Positions 24,301 through 33,687 of a DNA stretch of 64,000 nucleotides are shown here, piece by piece. Where the stretch lies: contig CAJINV010000005.1 in the NCBI GenBank assembly GCA_905178155.1, positions 4,260,918 through 4,324,917 on the forward strand, written 5' to 3'. The translations under genes were made by a program, and so were the position numbers. Below the pieces are notes generated by a model. That model ran no database searches, was not told where the DNA came from, and saw only the letters and a list, made by a program, of their open reading frames with translations. This stretch comes from Amoebophrya sp. A120 (taxonomy: Eukaryota; Sar; Dinophyceae; Syndiniales; Amoebophryaceae). Position 1 is the first letter of the stretch. The number at the start of each line of letters is the position of its first letter.

Positions 24301-25941
24301 TCGCAGCGAGTAGCTCAAAGCCTCGTCTTTCTGCAAGCAGTTCCCGAGCCGGTCTTCCAAAATTTCCTTTTCCCGCAGCGCGGCGGTTTGCCCCGGGAAC
24401 ACGGCGATGGCCTCCGCATGGTTCTTAACGCGCGTGGTAGCGGCTTTGTACGCGGCCTGCGCAACCGCGTGTTCCCGCGTCAGCTGCCCTACGTCCTTGG
24501 GAAAAAGCCGCTGCGCAACCTCGTACGCCGCCAGGAGGTACAGTTGGGGCCACAAGGCCAGACCCACCTCGCCGCTCCGCCAGGGGCTCGCGCGGCGGAG
24601 ACGGAACACCAGCGCAAAGCTGAACACCGCCAGCTGCGGCAAGGAAACCAACAGCACCGAGACAAAGTTCGCGAGCCGGCCCGTCACCGAATTCAGCTCC
24701 TTTGTGAACATCTCAGGGATGTTGATTCTTCCCCGATGCGGGAAAAACTGTGCGTGGTAGTACGCTTGGTGCGCAAAATACAGATCGTGGAACCGCGTGG
24801 CCAACTTGTGCCGGAAGCCGATGCGTATCAACTGCAATAAATATGTCCGGGTCTGGAAGGACGCAGAGGCTTGTGATGTAGCTTTCGCATGACCCAGCAG
24901 GCCAGGCACTCGAGCCCCCGCGTCACAGGTTCCGAGAAGTAGGCCTCTCACTTCCTAATCCGCATGAAGAAAAAGCCCTTCTTTCGGTGGGCTGTGCATG
25001 TATGACAGCTCTTCGTGTGGTGTGAAATGCGCGTTGGCAACATCGTACTTCCAGACCCAGATATTATATTTGCCATGCATAGTGTGCAGCTGCGTACCGA
25101 AGTACTGCTGCAATGCCGTCTGCAAAGCAGAAAGAAACGCCATCACGAGTCCCTGGCCGAACTATGCGGGTGAACAACTCCCCGTAATGCAAAATATTAA
25201 TAAATACCCAATTGACGCTCTGACTCTATCTCTAAGTTCTGTCATCTCTATGGCAAATTTTGGAACCTGATCCTCAAGAAAGAGCACAACAATCCGTGTC
25301 CAGATTTATCACGCGGAAATCCAATTTCCTCCGTTGCTTGTTTTGCTCCTTATGCCACCTTTCAGATGAGGGGAACGAGGGGGTGGAGTTGTGCACTCGG
25401 GTACGAACAGCCGCGCCGCGGGCGCCCACGAAGGCGGCGTTGCGAGAACACCTCCAAGTCCTCCGCCGGACTGCTCTGTGATGAGCGCGAGCAGTTGCGA
25501 TACGATTTTTGTGGACCGGTACACGCAAACGGCCCGCAGACAACCCAGCACGAACAGGCTGCGCATCGCCTTCTTTGCGTCCCCGGCTCCGTCCCCGTTC
25601 CACTGGTCGTCCGCGAGATGAGGAGGAGCGCCGTGCCGTCCTCCCCGTGCAGCCGCAACACTACCAAAGGTCTCGCCACCCTCCTCCGCCACACCCCGCC
25701 GCGCAACATCCTCCCTGGTGCGATCGCTCGGCCAGACCTCCGCCAGAAGCTGGAACACATGATCATCCTTGCCTCGCAGCGTGCGCAATAGCTCGGGCTG
25801 CGCCACAGCACGAACCAAGTGATACACGTACTTGACGACGTCCCAAGATTTCAGCTCTACGACCATAATGACAGCGCGAGAAATAATCGGGTGCGGTCGA
25901 CGGACTTTCCTCCTCTGCGTCGCTGCACCACCATTGACCAC
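18329..25941 (-). CDS. full-length ABC subfamily D transporter (TMD-NBD-TMD-NBD)
   Basis: ABCD proteins move fatty acyl-CoA or related substrates, usually at peroxisomes, and are mostly half-size. Here both halves are fused, as in plant PXA1/CTS. N-terminal exon 25941-~25309, then ~25230-25082, then 24835-~23390 (TMD1). NBD1 has Walker A GHNGAGKSS (~23700), signature LSLGQ (~23395), Walker B IAILDECTSAVS (~23050) and H-loop His in TICHRP. A long Ser/Pro/Glu linker follows. TMD2 spans ~22200-20590, including AQCAESVAFFKGDARE-like sequence (read as EQCAESVAFFKGDARE). NBD2 has Walker A GPNGSGKT (~19780) and LSLGEQQRL (~18665), but Walker B reads VVLDDCTSA and the switch region TISQRL. The catalytic Glu is therefore Asp and the His is Gln. 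Intermediate exons near 19260-19160 and 18790-18700. Stop TAG at 18329. Confidence 0.88.
19858..20197. mobile_element. introner, family A, in ABC-D gene
   Basis: TIRs tgtcaaatgtaaaaatgtct...cacttttgcatttgata. TSD CGGGG (19853-19857, 20198-20202). Excision joins LEFRNLALCTP to DQQTVLASG just before the NBD2 Walker A. Confidence 0.92.
24836..25081. mobile_element. introner, family A (TSD diverged), in ABC-D gene
   Basis: TIRs tatcaactgcaataaatatg...gatattatatttgcc..cata. Flanking pentamers ATGCG and GTGTG match only 3/5. Excision with one pentamer joins QYFGTQL to RIGFRHKLATRFHD in frame, as expected for the ABCD loop. Confidence 0.75.
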
Positions 25942-26447
25942 ATGGTCGAAGCTGGCGTCACGTCACCAGTAGCCACTGCATCTCTTACGTCGTCCACGTT
26001 TTTCCGCATAGGAGGATGGCACAAAACTAACAGCTGGCTTACACCAGCATTACTGCAGAAGTGTCCACCTACTAACCTCCCTCTGGCGGCACTTGTTCGG
26101 GAGCACTCGCTCTAGTACTTACTTCCATCTTCCGAGAACAAAGAGCACGAAAAAAACCGAGCGCTACGATAATTACCAGAAAAACTCAACAAGTCACTTT
26201 TTTTGGGTCATTGTACAGCACCGAACCAGGGCCACGGGCTATGAAATTGCAAAACACGGACTTCTAGTGACCGCGGGGTGCTTGTTGTAATTGTATCTTG
26301 TTTTCTATGCATCACCCTTATATTCATCTTTCAGTTTCAAGAACAGCCGCACGTGATTCCTTGAGAAAACCAAGGGCGTGAGGAGACGAAGAGATGAAAC
26401 GAAAATTCCTCTATTGTTGCGATTGAGTGCGCGCACATATAATTAAT
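25942..26447. other. intergenic, nothing recognised
   Basis: 5' flank of the ABC-D gene. One sequence matching a GTAAGTACT donor on the minus strand lies near 26112, suggesting an untranslated exon, but nothing more can be supported. Confidence 0.4.
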
Positions 26448-27003
26448 TCACGTGTACTTTTTCTTTTGCGTATCCGTCCAATATCTATGGAACTCAATCA
26501 GATCGGTAGCGTTATTTGCTACCTCATGCAGTACAGGAGAAGGCATAGTCGCGAGCCAGAACCGCAATTTTTCTGCGACCGGAGCCTCCTCATTCTTGCC
26601 CTCTACCTCCTCCGTTCCGTCACCGCTCCCGCTTCCTCCCATTGAAGATGACGCGATATTCAGCGCCACGAGTTCCGCCGGGAGCCAATGACTCGCCATA
26701 TCAAATGCAAAAGTGTCTGGGTCTGGAAGAGTCCAAGATTTGTGATGCAGGTTTTCCATGACCCATGAGGTCTGGAATGCGAGACCCAGCATGACAGATT
26801 ATTTGCGGTCTCTATCATGCCTTTCCTGCATGAAGAACTCCCTCTCAACTTGGTCAAAAGCGGACAGCTTTTGGTACTCACGCAACACAGATTTTTGCAT
26901 CATTCAGATTTCGCATCACAGGTTCTAATCTTCCAGACCCAGACATTTTTACATTTGATACGCCACTGTGTGGCGCCACTGGTACTGTAGCTGCAGAAGA
27001 TAG
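26448..27003 (-). CDS. unknown protein, last two exons around an introner
   Basis: An upstream exon (27003-26961, just after a cttctgcag acceptor) encodes LQYQWRHTVA. After excision of an introner it continues with SHWLPAELVALNIASSSMGG and an acidic Gly/Glu tract. It ends KLRFWLATMPSPVLHEVANN...DTQKKKYT at TGA 26448. No family recognised. The upstream exon and its acceptor are duplicated 1 kb away at 27971-28018 without the introner. Confidence 0.5.
26699..26960. mobile_element. introner, family A, with an apparent empty-site paralogue
   Basis: TIRs tatcaaatgcaaaagtgtct...acatttttacatttgata. TSD CGCCA (26694-26698, 26961-26965). Removing the element and one TSD gives a 48-bp sequence identical to 27971-28018. 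Confidence 0.95.
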
Positions 27004-27022
27004 GTGTTATGGTGTCGTCAGT

Positions 27023-27070
27023 GTTGTATTTGCCTCAGACCGTAAAAAAAATTCTGCGCGCATTTTTTCG
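27023..27070. repeat. inverted repeat partner of 27920-27968
   Basis: The plus-strand sequence ttgtatttgcctca...cgtaaaaaaaattctgcgcgc closely matches the minus strand of 27920-27968 (ttgtatttgcctcaagctgt, then aaaaaattttccgcgcgc). It lies beside the duplicated exon in both places but on opposite sides, so the duplication involved a rearrangement. Confidence 0.75.
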
Positions 27071-27119
27071 CGGCGCAAGGCTAGTAAACCTGTGCACGCT
27101 AGTGAGGGGCTGACTTGAA

Positions 27120-27870
27120 CGCGGTTTGTTTTACCTAGCTTGTCAGCAGCAGTGCTCTAGTAGGTAAGTGAGTATTGACGCGAAGGGGGGCGGGGCGCTG
27201 GGGGTTCTTCTGTGGCTGATGTTTTCACCTAGAAAACGCCGGGCGCGCGCAGTATTTTTCTCCGTTTCCCGGATTGCTCTCTCCGTGCAGCTATTTGCCG
27301 CTATGGCCTGGGTCAGCGTGTGAGGCTGGAAACGTCCCGCGAGATGCCTACACAGGCCCTGCCCTCCTCGTCTCTAGCGGGCACCACGCACATATGTTGG
27401 CCGCGAAGGCTTTTCCGAATCCCTTCCAAAAAGGGGGGGCCGGAGGGGTGCCCGGAACCCTAAAAAAAAGCCTATTGCTTTTTCTCCGAATCACGATGGT
27501 GCTACCCCTCCCCAAAAGGGGTCCCGGAACCCCTCTGGGAACCCTTCCCGGAAGGCTCTCGGGTTTCTCGCATTTTGATGAAAAAGCCGCAAAGGCAAAA
27601 AGCGCGCGCGCCTGCCGGTACACGCGCGCACAGCTGCGCGACATTAGAACCAAGGGGAGGCGCAGCCGCGGTAGGTTCCGTTTGCGCCCTCGCCTCCGAC
27701 CGACTTGCACAGAATGGGGCCCATTGCCTAGCGGCTGGATTGCAAGAGGACCTGCTGCAGCACCTCCAGGCTGCAGGGGCGCTCCGAGGCAAGTCCGAGG
27801 AGCAGCAGCGCCGGATAGCTCCGTCTTTAGCCACTGAGATGCGCTGCGAATAAGCTAGCTAGTTCATTAG
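27120..27870. other. GC-rich stretch with short palindromic repeats, no gene supported
   Basis: It contains G/C runs and variants of ccaaaaagg and cccggaaccc near 27423-27465 and 27505-27560. Frames open on both strands here come from composition. No splice structure or family is recognisable. Confidence 0.5.
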
Positions 27871-27970
27871 GTGCGCAACAGAGTGGGGGGCTATACGTGT
27901 GCAACATGATGGATATCAAATACAAAAAAAGGCGCGCGGAAAATTTTTTACAGCTTGAGGCAAATACAAG

Positions 27971-28018
27971 TGACTCGCCACTGTGTGGCGCCACTGGTAC
28001 TGTAGCTGCAGAAGATAG
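27971..28018 (-). repeat. 48-bp duplicated exon segment without the introner
   Basis: Identical over 48 bp to the exon flanks at 26689-26698 plus 26966-27003 once the introner is removed. It includes the acceptor-like cttctgcag. On the minus strand the exon reads LQYQWRHTVASHLYLPQA and then soon ends. It is either a duplicated exon or a pseudogene fragment. Confidence 0.9.
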
Positions 28019-28444
28019 TTGTATCCAGCCAAAAACTTCTAGTCAAGCGATAAAGTGGAGGGAAGATGCTCCGCTTTTTGTTGCACTTCTTTTCAAATAA
28101 GTAAGCAAAAACAGCGCATCTCGAAGGTGTGACGCCGATCCTGTTCCTTCTCGCAGAAGCACCCGAACCATACCAGCAAGATCCCTTCAGGTCGATCGGT
28201 TGTGCACACTCACAGCGAGAAAAGGAAAAACAAGGCGAGTAGTACAAGCTTCTTTGATAGCTTTAAGACTATTAAACTACAAACGTGACTTCACAACTGA
28301 TTCTGATTCTACTACTTCAACTACAGCCGAACTTACAATACTTTTTCGGCATAAACAGGCCCAGGAGCTTTTCAAGTCGTGCAACTAGTATCTTCTTTGC
28401 GGATTCATCGTCTCACACACGAGCGCTGACTGAATTTTTTTGGC

Positions 28445-30292
28445 TCATAAACTTATTATCGAGGTGGTTGTCGTGAGAGACGGCGTGAACAGTTCGGTCG
28501 ACTTTGACGGGTAGATCACGGTGGCCACAGACACTTTCCCCGCCTCAGCATTGAGAGTTATTTTCGGGCCCCGCGAAATCGTCGTGCTTCGACTCCCTGC
28601 TGAGGCGCGCCGGCTGGCGAGCGCTCCACCGCTACTGACATTTCCGTTCAACAAAGCACTGATGCCGGTCAAGGGAAGCACGCCTGTAAAAATTTATGCG
28701 CCAGATTGAGGCTTATGAAGCAACTTCTCTTGACGTGTTCGTCGTCTTTCGTGCGGAGCCCTGCCTAGAAATGTATGCCACTTACTTACTTTCCAACGGA
28801 AGACCGCAATACCATCTTACTCTTCGACCAACATGAAAAAGACTTACAAGTGCCGTTGGTCCGTGCACCCTCTGCGAAAAGGACGGTCGGCCGAGAGAGA
28901 TCCGTAGCCGCAGACAGATACGCGTCTTCTGGAAGGCGCTCGCCGTAAATCTCTATTCTACTGAACAGCACACCCATACCAGAAAATAAAAACAAACCGC
29001 AACACAACTCAAGTTTAGCAAGGGCGTCCCTTTAGTTAGCAAGGCAAATTAATGTTTTTCCTGGTATAATGCGTGTACTTTTCTCTTAGATAATCTCCGC
29101 GGCGCGAAGAAAAGCGGGGATGATTCCGCGCGAGAGCTCCACGCGAGCGGTGCTAGAATGCGTAAAACAGAAACTGTTGTAGCCAAACAATCCGAAATAG
29201 AGCACGTCGCAAGGCCCTTGTGCATTGCATACTAACAACCTGCCATGCTGCGCTTGATCTTCAACGTTGGTGTTGCCCTTTCTTCCTGTCTTATCACCGC
29301 TGCTTGCGGCCGTGCGGAGACGTAAGCGTCTCGGGTCCGTAGTTCTGCCGTAGTCGATCTGTTGTAAGAAACTCTTGCGAATTCGCTATTATTCAGTTTA
29401 TAGCAACTGCGCTTTAGGAGAAATAACAACGTATTCTTTTCTGGCTGCATAATATGCTTGTTGGAGATGCCACCGACGTCACTGCGATACTCATCATGGA
29501 AAATACATGCATACACGGGTCATCATCCTGGAAAATGTCAACATCAGATCCTTACACTCGCTCGGGAATACACAAGCTGAAGATGACTTCTCAGGTTGCA
29601 CTTTCAGGCTCCCGTGCATAGAAGGCACAAAATAAACAGTTTATGGGACTAAGGCTATCCAAATGAGAGGTACCCAGTGGAATCCGAGCGAGAAGAGACA
29701 GAGGCGGCAAAGGTATCAATCGAAACAAAGCCTGTGGTGCCCAAGCCACATGTGCGAGATAGAGATTTGATGCCGACTCATATCGCGAAGACAGAAGAAC
29801 TTTGACTTTCTTGCCATGCGCAATCTTGAAGATACTACGAGACCTACAACCAGCATGTTGCTGATGGCTACGGAAGATCTAAGAACAAGCTTGCGGTGGT
29901 GCAGAGCCTGCTTCAAATACTAAATCCATCGTTCAGGAGTCTTGTGCCGATCTTTACAGTGAAGAAATATTGGTAGCATATGATCGCTCGCGTCGTGATG
30001 GAAAGTACACCTGCAGGTTTTGTTTCCTTGATACAACTGGAGGCAGCAGGAGGCAGGCGAGAAGGTCGTGAAGATACCCTGACAGGATGTGAACCGCGCC
30101 AAGTAGAACCCAAGCGAGCACAAGGGCCAGAAAACCCAATACAAACCCGACAATCCGCACGGGCAGCACGAGCGGAAAAATCAGCAGGAACTTGGTTACT
30201 TTATGCCACCATGGTATTCTTCGGTTGGCCCACACCGGAACGAAAGGATTCACTCCTTTTGTCTGGTCGGCAAATTGCCGGTATTTTTCCAT
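28445..30292 (-). CDS. PlsC-type glycerolipid acyltransferase (LPLAT family)
   Basis: Esterifies lysophospholipids at a membrane. The first recognised exon starts at ATG 30292 (MEKYRQFADQTKGVNPFVPV). It then gives a long hydrophobic region (FLLIFPLVLPVRIVGFVLGF...) matching the N-terminal anchor of LPCAT/AGPAT-like enzymes. The exon near 28985-28858 ends in motif III, LFAEGARTNGT, followed by a gtaagtc donor. It joins in phase to the exon at ~28700-28445 (CVLPLTGISALLNGN ... VSVATVIYPSKSTELFTPSL) after a ttttacag acceptor. The H-x4-D catalytic motif should lie between ~29900 and 29000. Candidate frames exist there (SVAISNMLVVGLVVSSR) but the motif itself is not visible, so internal exons are unresolved. 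No introner found. Confidence 0.65.
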
Positions 30293-31109
30293 GCTCGTCT
30301 TCTGTTTCTCTTTGGTTCTAAGTACTTACTTTCAGGAAATGATAGAAGGTCGTGTCTCGATTCTATGATCGAAAAAAGTGAACTAATTCTAATCCGCACA
30401 GCACGAACAATTCACTGGCTTCATGTTCATTGTCCTCGAGTCGTATCATCTATAGGTTTCGCGGAAATAAAAAACCGTCACAAAACCACCCTTTACGCTT
30501 TTCTCTTTCTGGCAGCCAACAAGCGAAAATTACCAAGCCTGCGAATTATGTGCGAGGTTTTTCATTGTTTTGATTTTCAGTCTAACACATTCATGGGCTC
30601 GACAACATGAGATCGCTAAAATAGGGCAAGGCAGATCTTCAAACCATGCTTTTTACCGTGCGAGAAGAACGGCAAGCCCCGCGATCTTGGGTACTGATCA
30701 AGGATAGATCTTTTCAGAAAATTCATGGAAAAGCAATAAAGCTTGCTCCAAACAACGATCTGTCCCGTGTGCGTCTTTCGGGCCTTCGAAAGACTTCAGG
30801 CGTAATAGGTCCAGTCACCTCCAACCCACGCCTGAAGCAGATCATGCTTATCGCATCGAACAGAAAAAGTGTGTTCCTGACAAGGTCCCGTAAAAGTTGC
30901 GAAGATGGCACAACATGCATTTTTTGTCATCATATCTTATCGTGTGGGGAAACATGATACCACCAATTTTTGTTTGCCTCCCGTACCTGATTCAATGCAA
31001 GATGAAGCAATTGTTCAAAACTGGTAGGTGCTGCGCAAAATTATCGCTCCGGGCAAGAAACAACAGTAGTAGACGGTTAGATCGTTATGTTTTGTGATAC
31101 AACTTCTCG

Positions 31110-33210
31110 GATTATAATCTTCTATTAGAAGTCGTGGCTGGGTGGCTCCTCCTTGAACATAGCATCCTTGAGCGCTTCCAGGGAATCTCCGTTGGAAAAA
31201 TGTCAGGGGAGCAGATGCTGCAGCGCATTCGCATCCTCGTTCCTCTACGTAACAAAGACTGCACATCAAAGACCACTGCGCCTGCCACATACTTAAAATG
31301 TTCAACCTCTCGCGACGCCTCGCACAGCACAAATGGCACGACGCTGACGCGTTCGTACTGCCAAGCAACATGCCAAATGCAGAACAGCACGGCGCCAAAG
31401 AAATGCCTGCAGCTTCTCTGACCCTGACCCATCCGCACAAGATAGCGATCGCCTGATGTCGATCGGTATATCAACCGCACCCGCGACCGGCGGACCAGCA
31501 CCTTCGCCGTGATACATCGACTGTGCGTTCTTTCGTCGCGTCCGGTTCTGCTGCCGTACCTCCACGGGGGTTCGCGGTGTTTCCAAAATTTCCTCCTCGC
31601 GATAGCGCGCAAAGTAATCCAAATTCTGACTTCCGTCGTGATCCGCCTGCTGCGTGACAAAGGTGCTGCTTTCCTTAGCCGCCTGCGAAAGCATTGACTG
31701 CGAGTCCGAGGAAAGCGCGAAGGGAATCGCCTGCAAAAAGCTAGTAGGCCCGCCACCCTGCTGCTGTTCCTGCTGTAGCCGCTGCTCTACGAGCTGATCG
31801 ATCTGCTTGCGCCATCCACAGGAAAAAACACTAGACAGTCTCCGATTACTGTGACTCAGACATCAGATTGCAATCACTCTAAGAGGCGCAGCATGACGCC
31901 GATTGTGCCACTGAACTCTGATAACTTTCCCACGTTCTACTTGTTGCGCTGTCGTGTGATCAAATGAACATGTAAATGATGACCTCATTTTCGACTTTTA
32001 TTCATCTTATTAATGTAGAAAAACTCAGAAACGTCATCATCATACTTGCTAGTTGCTGTGTCACCATGCAACAAGAGCGACGGGGAGTCAGTTTTTTCCC
32101 CTGCTTAGGCGTCGTCGCGCGAAGATCTCGTCCATGGTGTCGTCATCCAGGTACTTTCCGATCAAGTATCAAACGAAAAAAGTTTGTCACGATCACCCAT
32201 GCGCATTCTTGCAATACTGTTATGCGTACAAACTGCACCACAGCCAAACTCCATAAGGGATTGCTCTAGTGTTTCTGCAATACAAGGAAGCGCTGTGATG
32301 CTAAAAAAATTGTAATGCAAAACCTGCAAGGTAGTGACTGTGGCAAACTTTTTTCTCTCCATATCAAGTCCACTGGTTGCACTATCAGTTTCTTCTTTGC
32401 CCCTGGAGGGCTGGAGGATTCCTGTTTTACCATTCGGAAGCTGCAGAGTGTCGAATATTGCTACCGTGAACGCTTATTCAAAAACGAGTCGCCCTTCGGC
32501 GAGTGTAAGTACGTAGTGCCGCGGACGTTGCAGCAGCTGCTAGTGTGCAGCTGCATTCATTGCACTAGCTGTACCTATCGACATGGAACTCGATATCAAC
32601 AATGCCGCACCTGCACAAATCGACTTCATAAGCGAACTGCCAGTTTCTTTTTTGTTCTGTTACGATGATGATGATTTCGCAATCGGCTCGGCGTCGCCGC
32701 TACTGGTAAGTCTCTCAAGAAAAATAAGAAAAAAACGCAGGTACACAGGGCAAGTATTAATGACTCAAGCAACGTCATCTACCGCGGCCATTCGTTCTGT
32801 TCGCTCGTTAACTCTTGTCAGTGTGTCCGTATACAGTGCCTTCTGTATCAAAAGGAAAAATCCCCCCTCCCCATATCGAAATGGAAATCTGTGATGCAGG
32901 ATTTGGGTACACAAATCGGATTTGTCTTGCAGTAAGGCATCGCAGCCAGATCCTCGGCATAGGTCGGGGCGTATGGGTCTAGTTGCTTAGCATTGCAAAC
33001 GGGTGTCCCCTAGGCCCAACAGCATGACAAATCGCCTCCATAATGGGGCGGAAGCCTCTGCCCTTGTCGTCTTGCAAAACAAATGCGATTTGTGACCTCA
33101 AATCAGCAACACAAATTTTCGGAAACATGCCTTTTCAATATGGGGAGGGGGGATTTTTCCTCTCAGTATTCTGCAGATCTTCCTCCGAAGATCCCAATCG
33201 CTGTGTCCTG
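31110..33210 (-). CDS. unknown protein, several exons (helical)
   Basis: A micro-exon (33210-33169) plus the exon after a family B introner reads RLGSSEEDLQKALYTDTLTR then VNERTERMAA. This is good helical coding sequence, ending at a GTAGATG donor. A large exon at ~31830-31400 encodes QIDQLVEQRLQQEQQQGGGP... NLDYFARYREEEILETP ... VDIPIDIRRSLSCADGSGSE. The likely C-terminus near 31130 is SLEALKDAMFKEEPPSHDF. Composition suggests coiled coil with disordered linkers. Exon order between 31.8 and 32.7 kb is unresolved. No family is recognised, and the pieces could belong to two genes. Confidence 0.45.
32846..33168. mobile_element. introner, family B, in unknown helical gene
   Basis: TIRs tatcaaaaggaaaaatcccc and inverse (ending ctcagta). 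TSD TTCTG (32841-32845, 33169-33173). Excision joins EEDLQ to KALYTDTL in frame. Confidence 0.92.
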
Positions 33211-33460
33211 TATCAAATGTAAAAATGTCTGGGTCTGGAAGAATCCAACTTGTGATGCGCATTTTCGAACACAGAAAAATCTCTCATGCATAGGTAGCAA
33301 AAGCTGCTCAATTCTGTCACCAAAATGGGGGATTTCTCATGCGGGTTCGGCATTGCGGAGGCTTCTCGAAACCTGTGATGCTAGAGCTTCCATGCCAGAC
33401 CTTCTGTGTCATGCAAAGACAGCATGAATCTTCCATACCCAGACATTTTTACATTTGATA
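33211..33460. mobile_element. introner, family A, 42 bp from a family B element
   Basis: TIRs tatcaaatgtaaaaatgtct...acatttttacatttgata. TSD TCCTG (33206-33210, 33461-33465). The upstream side has an in-frame stop, so it probably lies at the 3' end of an ordinary intron, with CAG|GA in its TSD as acceptor. Confidence 0.9.
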
Positions 33461-33687
33461 TCCTGGTTTGTTATATCATTTGACGGCAGTTCCACCGCAC
33501 CTTCCTCGCAAAAAAAAAACCAGTTCATTGTAAGTACTCCTACAACTCAGATAAGGGAACGAGCACGTTGGTTCCATCGATTGAATAAAGTTCCATCTTC
33601 TAAGTTGCCTCTCAAAGCAGGTGCTCCTGAGAGCGCTCCTGTTGTAGCAAACGCAATTGAAAATTGAGATCACGTAGGAGCTTCATC

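Noticed and set aside
27274-27837. 187-codon plus-strand frame in the GC-rich stretch
   Set aside because: No family and no splice structure, and the opposite strand is equally open. G/C runs and small palindromes explain it.
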